A program made the translations under genes and the position numbers. Shown here piece after piece: positions 39,597 to 48,776 of a stretch of 50,476 nucleotides of DNA; position 1 is the first letter of the stretch; every line of letters begins with the position of its first letter. The stretch is taken from contig JAFUOR010000002.1 in the NCBI GenBank assembly GCA_017481825.1, positions 1 through 50,476 on the forward strand, read 5' to 3'. Under the pieces are notes generated by a model that did no database searches, had not been told where the DNA came from, and saw only the letters and a program-made list of their open reading frames with translations. Source of the DNA: Clostridia bacterium (lineage in GTDB: Bacteria > Bacillota > Clostridia > Christensenellales > Aristaeellaceae).

Positions 39597-41324
39597 TTAT
39601 GCGGTTGCGTTGGTGTCTTGGCTGTCAGCCTGTACTGCTTTTGATTCACGCTGGGCTTTCAGTTCCTTGCGGCGCTGGTACTTCTTCCGGTACTCAGCTC
39701 GTTTGGCTTCCAGTTCATCCTGTGCAGCCTGCTCCTCAGGTGAAAGTTGCACCGTTTCCTCCGGAATGCAGAACTGCCCGATGAATTTGAAGTAGATGTC
39801 CACCTGCTGTGTACGGTGGCCGCTGCTGCGGTCAGGGGCATGGACGATGATCTTCTCCACGAACTCTTTAATCATGGGTGTGGTCAGTTCTGTGAAGTCA
39901 GTGTACCGTTTCGTCAGTTCAAGGAACTTGTCGATGCGGTCTTCATCCTGCATATAGTTGTCCAGCTCCCGCTGCCCATCCACAATGCGCTGCTCCAAAT
40001 CGGCTTGCTCCGCATCATAGTTGGCAGCCATCATATCAAAACGTTTCTCCGTGATCTTACCTGTAGCATACGACTCATACAGTTTTTGAAACAGTGCATC
40101 CAGCTCAGCACAACGCTTCAGGTCACGGGCAAGACGCCGCTTCAGTTCCTTGGCTGCGGCTTCATGCTGAATCTGAGCTTCGGCGCGGATTTGCTGTGCA
40201 AAAGCATTCGGGTCTGCAATGGCATACTGACTGATCTTGCGGATGGCTTCCAACAGCAGCGTGCGCACAGCCTTGGTGCTGATGTGGTGATTGGTGCAGA
40301 TTTTCGTTTCTCTCAGGCGGGTGCGTGAGTACGTCGAACAGTTATAGGAATCCTGCTGTAAACCAGATGCCTCATTATCCTGTTCATTCCTGCGACGGGA
40401 GTTATACATCTTCTCGCCGCAGTCTGCACAAAACATCAACCCTGTCAACGGGTTGGCCAAGCCGGTGGAATCAATGCGCGTCTTTGTCCCCACAACATGC
40501 TGCGCCAGATGCCATGTATCAGGATCAATAATCGCCTCATGGGTGTTCTCGAAGATAACCCATTCCTCGGGCGGGTTCTTCTTCTTTTTCTTGCTCTTGT
40601 AGGACACCTTATGGGTTCTGAAATTGACCGTGTGCCCCATGTATTCTTGCCTGCTCAGGATTTTCAACACGGTCGTCCCCACCCAGTCATACTTACGCGC
40701 AAGATCACACCTGCTTCGTGGAGAGCTGCTGTTCTGCTTTGAGAAATAGTAACCAGGGCTCTCTACCTTCGCGCGCGTCAGGATGGTTGCAATCTCATAC
40801 GGCCCATGTCCCTCAACAGAAAGATGGAAAATCCGGCGCACAACTGCCGCCGCCTCTTCATCCACAATCCAGTGATTATGATCTGCAGGATCTTTCTTGT
40901 AGCCATACGGTGCGTTGGTTGTAATGGGCTTCCCGGATCTGCCTTTCTGTTGAACAGCCGCCCGCATCTTCCGGGATTGATCGCGTAAGTACCACTCGTT
41001 CATGATGTTCATAAACGGTGTAAACTCATTACTGGTCGGATCATTGCTATCTACATTATTGGCAATGGCGACGAATCGTACCTCATGCTGCCGGAACAAC
41101 ACCTCGGTGAAATATCCGGTTTGCAGATAGTTACGACCAATACGGCTCATGTCCTTCACCAGAACAGTAGCAACTTTGCCCGCTTCGATGTCTGACACAA
41201 GCTGCTTCCATGCCGGACGATCAAAGTTGCCGCCCGACCAGCCGTCGTCGGTGTAATGAACGCAGTTGGAAAAGCCATGCAGATCAGCATAGCTCTGGAG
41301 GTAACTTTTTTGTGATTCAATTTG
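39597..41324 (-). pseudogene. Large serine recombinase, 5' end missing
   Basis: From a GTG at 41198 the frame encodes 533 residues: end of the resolvase domain (VATVLVKDMSRIGRNYLQTG), recombinase domain, a zinc ribbon (MFCADCGEKMYNS with a later Cys) and a coiled-coil C-terminus. The protein homology continues upstream in frame without a start codon: HYTDDGWSGGNFDRP and, before it, ESQKSYLQSYADLHGF, to about 41321. There it meets an in-frame TGA inside the direct repeat TTTGTCAAGGGTT. The first 20-25 residues, including the catalytic Ser, are absent. So it is inactive here, unless recombination restores the 5' end. Confidence 0.85.
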
Positions 41325-41439
41325 TCAAGGGTTTTTTCACCACAAAGTGCTTAATGTGTGCTTTGTACGCTATACTCCACTCCACAGGAGAAATCCGAAC
41401 CTGATTCCGGTTGGAAACGGGTTCGGATTTCTCTATTTC
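41321..41439 (+). repeat. Direct repeat and hairpin repeat, right copy
   Basis: TTTGTCAAGGGTT (41321-41333) and the 49-nt block 41391-41439 match 30845-30857 and 30877-30925 (13/13 and 45/49). The recombinase homology ends exactly at the 13-bp repeat. Confidence 0.75.
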
Positions 41440-41750
41440 TTCGAAACAACGAGTATATCTTGACCAAACTCAACTTCGTGCCAACTTGTAATTCAATTCG
41501 GCAAAGGATGTTTCTCCTCAAAGTGCACTACTCTTTACCAAGAAGTACTCTGCTGCTGATTGTTTTGCTTAGCATCATCATACTGTAAGAAACTGAACTT
41601 GTGATCTCATAAAAGACTGACGTAGACGCTGCACCGTTGTTGGCGGGCAAGTGTGTAGTTAAGCCGGATACGGTCTGCAAGTATGCCACAAGGGTAGGTT
41701 TTGCTGTCAGGCTGCCAGAAACTGTGCAAAGACAAAACAGGTAAATAGCA
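41440..41750. other. Gene-free right border of the island
   Basis: No complete gene. On the minus strand an open stretch around 41610-41735 reads HSFWQPDSKTYPCGILADRI and on for about 20 more codons to a stop; it has no start and no family I recognise, and may be a gene relic. Confidence 0.5.
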
Positions 41751-41792
41751 AACAGCTACCGGAAGATCATTCACGATCCGCTGGTAGCTGTT
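41751..41792. terminator. Terminator of the PTS operon
   Basis: AACAGCTACC (41751-41760) pairs with GGTAGCTGTT (41783-41792), with an inner GATC/GATC pairing. It lies 26 nt beyond the ptsI stop on the minus strand. Confidence 0.75.
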
Positions 41793-41817
41793 TTATGGCG
41801 ATTCAACAGTGTATTTC

Positions 41818-43473
41818 TTAACACTCCAGCATTTCCAGTGTGCAGGTCTTGGCAATGCTCTTACGGAGTGCCGCACGCAGCGGAAGCACCGCAGAGGGAG
41901 ATACTGACAGCTCGTCAATCCCAATCGCCAGGAAGGTGGGCAGCATGCTCACATCCGCGCCCAGCTCGCCGCAGATGCCGATCCAGATGCCTGCCTTGTG
42001 TGCTGCATCTGCCGCCATCTTGAGTGCACGCAGTACCGCCGGGTGATGGGGATCGAAGAACTTGCCCAGATCGTTTGCCTGACGATCGCAGGCAAGGGTG
42101 TACTGTGTCAGATCGTTGGTGCCCACGGAGAAGAAGTCAACCTCCTTGGCCAGTTCTTCGGCAACAAATACGGAAGCGGGCGTTTCAATCATCACACCAA
42201 TTTCCGTATCCTTGTTGAAGGGGATGCCTTCCTTCTCCAGCTCCGCCATGACCTTCTGGCAGGCTCGCTTACATTCACGCACCTCCCAGACGGAGGTGAT
42301 CATGGGGAACATGATGGCGATCTTACCGTAGGCCGAGGCACGGTAGAGTGCGCGCAGCTGCGCACGGAATACCTCCGGGCGATTCAGGCAGATACGGATC
42401 GCCCGCACACCCAGCGCAGGGTTTTCCTCCTTCTTCATGTCGAAGTAGGCGACCTGCTTGTCTGCGCCGATGTCCAGCGTGCGGATGATGACACGCTTGC
42501 CATCCATGGCGGCGGCGACGCTCTTGTAAGCCTCAAACTGCGTGTCCTCGCTGGGATAATCGTCCGCAGCAAGATACAGGAACTCTGAACGGAACAGGCC
42601 GATTCCCTGGCCATCGTTAGACAGGACGGCTGCTACATCCTCCGGGGAGCCGATGTTGCAATAGACGTTAACCTTCTTGCCATCCAGAGTCACGTCCTCC
42701 TGACCTTTCATGGTCTGATAGAGGGCGTTCATTTCCTGCTGACGGGCGTACTTCTCCCGCATGGTTGCAAGGGTCAGCTCGTCTGGCTCCAGTACGACGC
42801 TGCCGGTTTCACCGTCCACATAGGCAAGGCGTCCTGCATAGTCTTCCTTGAGCGCATCACCAAGGCCGCACACGGCAGGGATCCCCATCGTCCGGGCGAG
42901 AATGGCGGTGTGGCTGTTGCCGGAGCCGCCCTGCGTCACAAAGCCGAGGATCTTCGACTTGTCCAGCTGGATGGTCTCCGAGGGCGCGAGATCATCCGCA
43001 GCCACAATGACTGGCTCGTCGGAGTCAATGCCACCCTCCACAACGCCCATCAGGTTATTCAGAATGCGGCGGGACACATCGCGGATGTCGGCAGCACGGG
43101 CCTGCATGTAGGCGTCGTCCATCGCGGCAAACATGGCGGCGAACTGCTCGCCGGCGGTCTGTACGGCGTACTCGGCGTTGCAGCCTTCTTCCTCCATGGT
43201 GGACTGGATGCACTCGACGAAATCTTCGTCCTCCACGAACATGGCGTGGGTTTCGAACAGTACAGCGGATTCGTCGCCTGCTTCCTCGCGGCAGCGCTCC
43301 GCCAGTGCTTCCAGTTGGGCGACAGCCCTCTCCTGTGCCTGCTGCAAACGAGCCTGCTCGGCAGACTGGTCATTAACGGTGGTCTTTACAACGGTCGTGT
43401 CCTGACGGCGGAAGAAGTACAGCGGCCCCTTCACAACGCCCTTGGATACGCCTTTACCCTGCATGAGAATCAT
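41818..43473 (-). CDS. ptsI: PTS Enzyme I
   Basis: 551 residues. The start at 43473 gives MILMQGKGVSKGVVKGP, as is usual. The phosphorylated His188 lies in GGSGNSHTAILARTMGIPAV; the C-terminal PEP-binding barrel has GLFRSEFLYL, RTLDIGADKQ, PMITSVWEVRE and FFSVGTNDLTQYTLACDR. Enzyme I passes phosphate from PEP to HPr in the cytoplasm. It is the last gene of the operon, 30 nt after ptsH. Placing the general PTS genes in a sugar-specific operon suggests this may be the cell's only or a dedicated PTS; inference. Confidence 0.97.
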   Translation of the reverse strand: MILMQGKGVSKGVVKGPLYFFRRQDTTVVKTTVNDQSAEQARLQQAQERAVAQLEALAERCREEAGDESAVLFETHAMFVEDEDFVECIQSTMEEEGCNAEYAVQTAGEQFAAMFAAMDDAYMQARAADIRDVSRRILNNLMGVVEGGIDSDEPVIVAADDLAPSETIQLDKSKILGFVTQGGSGNSHTAILARTMGIPAVCGLGDALKEDYAGRLAYVDGETGSVVLEPDELTLATMREKYARQQEMNALYQTMKGQEDVTLDGKKVNVYCNIGSPEDVAAVLSNDGQGIGLFRSEFLYLAADDYPSEDTQFEAYKSVAAAMDGKRVIIRTLDIGADKQVAYFDMKKEENPALGVRAIRICLNRPEVFRAQLRALYRASAYGKIAIMFPMITSVWEVRECKRACQKVMAELEKEGIPFNKDTEIGVMIETPASVFVAEELAKEVDFFSVGTNDLTQYTLACDRQANDLGKFFDPHHPAVLRALKMAADAAHKAGIWIGICGELGADVSMLPTFLAIGIDELSVSPSAVLPLRAALRKSIAKTCTLEMLEC

Positions 43474-43503
43474 TTTCTGTACCTCTTCCGTGTGTCAGTC
43501 CGA

Positions 43504-43764
43504 TCACAGATTCGCCTTGAAGAAAGCCTCCATGGCAGCGATCGCAGCATCCTCGTTCGCGCCATCAGCCGTCACGGTCACGACGTCGCCCTGCTTCACG
43601 CCCAGGCTCATCAGCTTCATCAGCTGGCTGGCCTTCACGGCATTGCCGCCCTTGGCAACGGTGATCACGGTGTCGGCAAAGGCCTTGGCTTCCTTGGCCA
43701 GCAGGCCGGCAGGACGGGCGTGAATGCCCAGCGCATCGGTAATGGTGTACTCAAACGTCTTCAT
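43504..43764 (-). CDS. ptsH: PTS phosphocarrier HPr
   Basis: 86 residues, the usual size, with MKTFEYTITDALGIHARPAG. The PTS phosphorylation site His15 and the regulatory Ser46 (KASQLMKLMSLG) are at canonical positions, so it can serve both sugar transport and HPr kinase/CcpA-type catabolite control. It begins 15 nt after malQ and precedes ptsI by 30 nt. Confidence 0.97.
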   Translation of the reverse strand: MKTFEYTITDALGIHARPAGLLAKEAKAFADTVITVAKGGNAVKASQLMKLMSLGVKQGDVVTVTADGANEDAAIAAMEAFFKANL

Positions 43765-43779
43765 CGTGGTGTCCTCCCT

Positions 43780-45330
43780 TTATTTCTCTGCCTTGTCGGC
43801 AGTGGTTTCTGTTTTTTCAGGTTCGTTGTCCCAGTTCAGACGGCCGTAGCGTCTGGCCGTCTCGTGCATGCTTTCCCGCAGCGCATCGCTCAACTGCTCC
43901 TTCGTTACCCGCCAGCGCCAGTTGGTGCCGACAGTGGACGGCTTGTTAATGCGGGCGCTGTTGTCCTGGCCGAGGTAATCCTGCATCGGGATGATACATG
44001 TCTTTGCCGCAGAGCGCATCGCCAGCGCGATGAAGGAACGGTGCAGATGCTTGACCGGCGTGTGCTGGTCGCACAGGTAATCTCGCGCCATCTGACGTTC
44101 TTCCTTGCTGATGACGCTGAACCAGCCTGCGAGCGTCTCGTTGTCATGGGTGCCGGTGTAGGCGACGCTGTTGACGGGATAGTTGTGGGGCAGGTAGTCG
44201 CTGGCGGAGCCGGTATCGCGGGCGTCGAAGGCGAATTCGAGCACCTTCATCCCCGGGAAGCCGCTGTCCTGCACCAGCTGCCGCACGGAGTCCGTCACAT
44301 AGCCCAGATCCTCCGCGATCACCTCATGCCAGCCGAGGTTCTGCTCCGCACATCGGAACAGGTCAATGCCGGGGCCCTTTTCCCAGTGGCCGCCAATGGC
44401 CGTTTCCGCGCCGTAGGGGATGCTGTAGTACTCATCGAAGCCACGGAAGTGGTCGATGCGGGTCACGTCGTAGAGCTGGTAGCAGTACCACAAACGGCTC
44501 AGCCACCACTGATAGCCCGTCTCACGGTGATAGTCCCAACGATACAGCGGGTTGCCCCACAGCTGACCCGTCGCAGAGAAGCCATCCGGCGGACAGCCTG
44601 CCACTGCCGTGGGCATGCAGCGCTCGTCCAGTTGGAACAGCTGTGGATTGGCCCATGTGTCGGCACTGTCCATGGCGACGTAGATCGGGATATCGCCGAT
44701 GAGCTTCACATGGCTGGCGTTGGCATAGGCCTTCAGAGCCTTGTACTGCTGGAAAAACTTGAACTGCAGATACTTCTGGAATTCAATGTCATAGTACAGC
44801 TCCCGGCGGTAATAGTCAAGCGCAAAACCCCAGCGGAGTCGGATATCCTCCGGCCACTCATACCAGCATTGACCGCCAAAGAAGTTTTTCAGCGCCATGA
44901 ACAGCGCGTAGTCATCCAGCCACCAGGCATTGTCCGCGATGAATCGCAGGTACTCGCCGTTTTCTGTCACATGGCTGCGCTCATAAGCTTTTCGCAGCAG
45001 GGGGTATCGGGCATTGTAGAGCTTTGCGTAATCAACGCTGGAAGGATCAGCGCCGAAGTCTGCCGAATCGCATTCTGTCTGCGTCAGCACGCCTTCGTCG
45101 ATCAGCGCTTCAAGGCTGATGAAGTAGGGATTACCCGCGAAGGTGGAGAAGCTCTGGTAGGGGGAGTCGCCGTAGGAGGTGGGGCAGATCGGCAGGAACT
45201 GCCAGAAGGTCTGGCCGGCCTCCTTTAGATAGTCCACAAATTCATAGGCGCACCGGTCAAAGCAGCCCACACCGTATCGGGACGGCAGGCTGGTGATGGG
45301 CAGCAGCACGCCAGCAGCTCGGTTCATCAT
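43780..45330 (-). CDS. malQ: 4-alpha-glucanotransferase (GH77, MalQ)
   Basis: 516 residues. ATG at 45330 overlaps the stop of the upstream phosphatase gene by 4 nt; a second ATG is at 45327. Family motifs: GVLLPITSLPSRYGVGCFD, WQFLPICPTSYGDSPYQSF, the nucleophile Asp in RIDHFRGFDEYYSIP, the acid Glu in EDLGYVT, and YTGTHDNETLAGW. It transfers glucan chains between malto-oligosaccharides in the cytoplasm, turning maltose into longer chains that phosphorylase can use. Cytoplasmic, no signal peptide. The C-terminus carries a short charged tail. Confidence 0.97.
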   Translation of the reverse strand: MMNRAAGVLLPITSLPSRYGVGCFDRCAYEFVDYLKEAGQTFWQFLPICPTSYGDSPYQSFSTFAGNPYFISLEALIDEGVLTQTECDSADFGADPSSVDYAKLYNARYPLLRKAYERSHVTENGEYLRFIADNAWWLDDYALFMALKNFFGGQCWYEWPEDIRLRWGFALDYYRRELYYDIEFQKYLQFKFFQQYKALKAYANASHVKLIGDIPIYVAMDSADTWANPQLFQLDERCMPTAVAGCPPDGFSATGQLWGNPLYRWDYHRETGYQWWLSRLWYCYQLYDVTRIDHFRGFDEYYSIPYGAETAIGGHWEKGPGIDLFRCAEQNLGWHEVIAEDLGYVTDSVRQLVQDSGFPGMKVLEFAFDARDTGSASDYLPHNYPVNSVAYTGTHDNETLAGWFSVISKEERQMARDYLCDQHTPVKHLHRSFIALAMRSAAKTCIIPMQDYLGQDNSARINKPSTVGTNWRWRVTKEQLSDALRESMHETARRYGRLNWDNEPEKTETTADKAEK

Positions 45331-46247
45331 TCGTCATCCTCCGTATCAAGGGCAAAGTCGCCCCAGGGTGACTTTGGCTTTTCTACTTTATCGTTTCCAC
45401 AAGGCAGCGTCTCGATCATCACGCCGAAGTGATCGGACACGACCGGGTGATTCTCTCCGTTGAACACGACGCGGGAGGCAGCGATCTTCTCCGGCAGAGA
45501 GCACCAGATCAGGTCGATGCGCATGCCCTCTGCGGCTGTATCTGCCATCTTGCCGCGCCAGCCGTCGATCACGCCGGGCACAGTCACACCGCTGTCGTGT
45601 TCGCAGGCGCGCAGGAAGGTATCATACCAGCCGGTAGCAGTCATCTTATCATAGCCTTCGCCGCGCACCTCTGCCGGGGAATTGAAGTCTCCCATCAGCC
45701 AGACCGGTGCGTAGCGAGGCTTGGTGGTCACGAACGCATTGAGCACCTTCCACTGGGCAAGGAAGGGCTCTTGCTCATCCTGCCACCAGCCCATGTGAAC
45801 GGTATAGAACCAGTCGGTCAGCCCTTCCACCTGAATGCCCAGTACCTTGCGGGTCTTCCAGTTGGCGTAGTCGTCGGCGCGGCTGATCAGGAAGCTTTCT
45901 ACATGGCTGATCTTCCGGTTCAGGGACAGCATCGCCAGGCCCTCGTCATACTTCCGGTAGCCTACCTTGATGGGCAAATAGGTCCAGCTGCACTGCACGC
46001 CTGCTTCCCGTAGGAGCTTCGCGACATTGGCGACATGGTTGTCCGCCCGGACGGGAACGGCGGTCTGTGCCGGCACGTAGCCGGTCAGCAGTGCTTCGTT
46101 CGCCAGGGGGGCGGCAATGGTCTGGTTGACCTCCTGCAGCGCGACAACGTCCGGCATTTCTTCCAGCACGCCGCGCACAAACTGCTGCAGCTTCTCCTCG
46201 TAGTTCGTCTCCACCAGAGAATGGGTATTGAGCGTCATGATTTTCAT
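45327..46247 (-). CDS. EEP-family phosphatase (maltose 6'-phosphate phosphatase-like)
   Basis: 306 residues; ATG at 46247 follows GGGAGGCATTCTC. Endonuclease/exonuclease/phosphatase fold: MKIMTLNTHS, VVALQEVNQT (metal-binding Glu), LMGDFNSPAE and VVSDHFGVMIE (catalytic His). No signal peptide, so cytoplasmic. In Enterococcus and Lactobacillus an EEP-fold enzyme, MapP, dephosphorylates maltose 6'-phosphate made by a maltose PTS and its gene neighbours the PTS gene. Position between a glucose-family PTS permease and malQ supports the same role, but the substrate is inferred. Confidence 0.8.
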   Translation of the reverse strand: MKIMTLNTHSLVETNYEEKLQQFVRGVLEEMPDVVALQEVNQTIAAPLANEALLTGYVPAQTAVPVRADNHVANVAKLLREAGVQCSWTYLPIKVGYRKYDEGLAMLSLNRKISHVESFLISRADDYANWKTRKVLGIQVEGLTDWFYTVHMGWWQDEQEPFLAQWKVLNAFVTTKPRYAPVWLMGDFNSPAEVRGEGYDKMTATGWYDTFLRACEHDSGVTVPGVIDGWRGKMADTAAEGMRIDLIWCSLPEKIAASRVVFNGENHPVVSDHFGVMIETLPCGNDKVEKPKSPWGDFALDTEDDE

Positions 46248-46304
46248 GAGAATGCCTCCCTTCGGGAAGGGACGGCGCAGCAGCTCGCCGCGCCGCCGGG
46301 GTTA

Positions 46305-48491
46305 TCAAAGAATGTCGTTGATGTCGGACTTGATTACGTCTGCCTTGGGGCCGTAAACTGCCTGGATGCCATTGCCCTTGACGAGCAGGCTCATGGCGCC
46401 CTCCGCTTTCCATGCGTCCTTATCTGCAACCTTTGCAGCGTCCTTGACGGTGACGCGCAGACGGGTCATGCAGGCGTCCACCAGGGTGATGTTCTCGCGG
46501 CCGCCCAGCAGCGCGATGATCCGCTCCGCCTGGCTGCCTTCCTTGCCGGTGGCCACGTTCTGCTGTGCAACGGTCGCAGACTCTTCGGCGCTCTCGTCGT
46601 TGTAGTTGCCCAGACGGCCGGGAGTTGCAAACTTCATCTTGCCGATCATGAAGTATGCCACGACAAAGCCGATACCGAGGAACACTACGCAGGCAATGAT
46701 GAAGTTGATGATATCACCGCCCAGACCAGCCTTCAGGCTCATGGGTACGCGGGTCAGGAACTCCAGGTTGCCAAAGGAGTGCAGACGCAGGTCAACGAGG
46801 CCCGCCAGCGCGAAGGCACAGCCCTGCAGGATCGCATACACAATATACAGCGGCAGAGCACAGAACATGAACATGAACTCGATGGGCTCCGTCACACCGG
46901 TGAGGAACACCGCCAGCGCGGTGGACACGAACATGGAGCGATAGCGCTTGCGCTTGTCGGGATCAACGCGGCGGTACATCGCCAGTGCAATGCCCATCAG
47001 CAGGCCCGTCGCACCAATCATCTGACCGACCTTGAAGCGCGCGGGAATGACGGTCGCCATCAGGTTCTCGGCGGCAGCCACGTTGCCCGCATCCTTGAAG
47101 TTGATCAGATCGGTCACCCAGGCCAGCCACAGGGGGTCCTGACCGTAGACCATCGTACCCGCAGACGCGCCGGTCTGGATCAGGTATTCGCCGCCGAAGG
47201 AGGTGTAGTTCATGGGGATGGTGAGCATGTGGTGCAGGCCGAAGGGCAGCAGCAGACGCTCCAGCGTGCCGTAGATGAAAGGTGCCAGAACGGGGGAGGT
47301 CTCAGAGGAATTGGCGATCCAGACGCCGAAGGCATTGATGCCGGACTGGATCAGAGGCCAGATCACAGACAGGATCAGGGAGATCACCACGGAGTACGCA
47401 ATGACCATCAGGGGCACGAAGCGCTTGCCATTGAAGAAAGCCAGCGCATCCGGCAGCTTGCGGAAGTTGTAGAACTTGTTGTACACCACGCCGCCCACAA
47501 AGCCTGCGATGATGCCGATGAATACGCCCATGTTCAGCGCAGGACGGCCCAGTACCTCGGTGAAGTAATTCTCCACCAGCATCTCCTGGCCAAAGAGGCT
47601 GTGCACCACCGCGCCCTCAGTCGTGAGCATATCACTGGTCACGCCAAAGACGGAGCCGGTGATGCAGTTGATGAGCACGAAGGCGATGATTGCCGCAAAC
47701 GCGCCGCCTGCGCGCTCCTTGGCCCAGCTGCCGCCGATGGCCGCAGCGAACAGGATATGCAGGTTGCCAATGATGGCCCAGCCGATCTGCTCCATCGTCG
47801 CGCCGATGGTCATGAGGATCGACACATCCGCACCAGCCATCTGGATCAGCTTGCCGATGGAGAGCATCAGACCTGCTGCGGGCATGACCGCAATGACGGT
47901 CATAAGCACCTTGCCCAGCTTTTGCAGGAAGTCGAAGTTGATCTTCCCCTTCTTTTCGGGCGTCGCCGGTTTTGCATCTTCTTTCACAGCAGGCTCTTCC
48001 ACCGCGGGCTCTGTCACCGCAGCTTCTGCATCCTTCAGGGTGATCGCAGCGTGTTGACCAGCCGTCACATGGGAAGTGGCAGGGCAGAGCTGTTTTTCAT
48101 CCGCGCCGTCGCAGATGATGACAGGCGTAATGGTATTCAAGCCTTGCGCCTTGATGTATTCCAGGTCGATCTCAGCCACCAGATCGCCGACCTTCACCTT
48201 ATCGCCCTCCTTGACGCAGGGCTTGAAGCCTGTGCCCTTGAGGCCCACGGTGTCCAGACCCACATGGACCAGGATTTCCAGGCCATCATCGGAGGTGAAG
48301 CCGTAGGCATGGAGCGTCTCGGCAACCGTAGAGATCTCGCCGTTCACGGGGCTGTACAGCTTGCCGTCATCGGGAATGATGGCCACGCCATCGCCCAGCA
48401 CCTTCTGGGAGAATACCTCGTCCGGCACTTCGCTCAGCAGTACGGGCTGTCCGCTCAGTGGGGCGATGACCATTTGCAACTTGTTCGTCAT
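46305..48491 (-). CDS. PTS permease EIIA-EIIC-EIIB, glucose/maltose family
   Basis: 728 residues; ATG at 48491 has GCGAGG about 11 nt upstream. The N-terminal EIIA domain (about 1-155) has His76 in EILVHVGLDTV; after an Ala/Glu/Pro-rich linker (155-190) the EIIC domain (about 190-610) has ten or so membrane segments with PEP-glucose-family words such as GVTEPIEFMFMF and PFGLHHMLTIP; the C-terminal EIIB (about 650-728) has Cys674 in VDACMTRLRV. It imports and phosphorylates a glucoside. The neighbours (EEP phosphatase, MalQ) point to maltose or maltodextrin. EIIA at the N-terminus is a less usual domain order. Confidence 0.93.
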   Translation of the reverse strand: MTNKLQMVIAPLSGQPVLLSEVPDEVFSQKVLGDGVAIIPDDGKLYSPVNGEISTVAETLHAYGFTSDDGLEILVHVGLDTVGLKGTGFKPCVKEGDKVKVGDLVAEIDLEYIKAQGLNTITPVIICDGADEKQLCPATSHVTAGQHAAITLKDAEAAVTEPAVEEPAVKEDAKPATPEKKGKINFDFLQKLGKVLMTVIAVMPAAGLMLSIGKLIQMAGADVSILMTIGATMEQIGWAIIGNLHILFAAAIGGSWAKERAGGAFAAIIAFVLINCITGSVFGVTSDMLTTEGAVVHSLFGQEMLVENYFTEVLGRPALNMGVFIGIIAGFVGGVVYNKFYNFRKLPDALAFFNGKRFVPLMVIAYSVVISLILSVIWPLIQSGINAFGVWIANSSETSPVLAPFIYGTLERLLLPFGLHHMLTIPMNYTSFGGEYLIQTGASAGTMVYGQDPLWLAWVTDLINFKDAGNVAAAENLMATVIPARFKVGQMIGATGLLMGIALAMYRRVDPDKRKRYRSMFVSTALAVFLTGVTEPIEFMFMFCALPLYIVYAILQGCAFALAGLVDLRLHSFGNLEFLTRVPMSLKAGLGGDIINFIIACVVFLGIGFVVAYFMIGKMKFATPGRLGNYNDESAEESATVAQQNVATGKEGSQAERIIALLGGRENITLVDACMTRLRVTVKDAAKVADKDAWKAEGAMSLLVKGNGIQAVYGPKADVIKSDINDIL

Positions 48492-48776
48492 GCTGGTTGT
48501 TCCTCGCTTTCATCGTTTGCATTGAAGTTGCATAAATTTTGCATATATAATGTACCAAATTTGCGCAATTGTTGCAATGTTCTTTCTGGTATATAGCACA
48601 AACCGTCGAATTGACTAAATTCACAAGAACGAAAACGATGTAAATTTGTGAAACATTGTGCAAAATTTACGCAAATGACAGCGCAACTCCGTGAAAACAC
48701 ATTTGACAAATTCGACATCTTTCGCTACAATATGTCCCAGAATGCACAAGTACAGCATTAACCAAGGAGAATCAGC
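48492..48776. promoter_or_regulatory. Divergent promoter region with candidate LacI-family operators
   Basis: Minus strand: TTGCAA (48572-48577), a 17-bp spacer and TACATT (48549-48554) for the PTS operon. Plus strand: TTGACA (48703-48708), a 17-bp spacer and TACAAT (48726-48731) for the regulator. Between and around are repeated TTGC/GCAA words: TTGCGCAA (48561-48568) inside the PTS promoter, TTGCAT and TTTGCATAT near 48520-48545, and TTGTGCAAAATTTACGCAAA near 48656. These are candidate sites for the divergent LacI-type protein. Confidence 0.7.

Noticed and set aside
42910-45228. Plus-strand open frame of 772 codons over ptsI, ptsH and malQ
   Set aside because: The minus strand encodes three fully recognisable enzymes there; the frame crosses their junctions and has no family features.
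46035-48596. Plus-strand open frame of 853 codons over the PTS permease
   Set aside because: Shadow of the permease gene; no domain, and it runs through the operon promoter.
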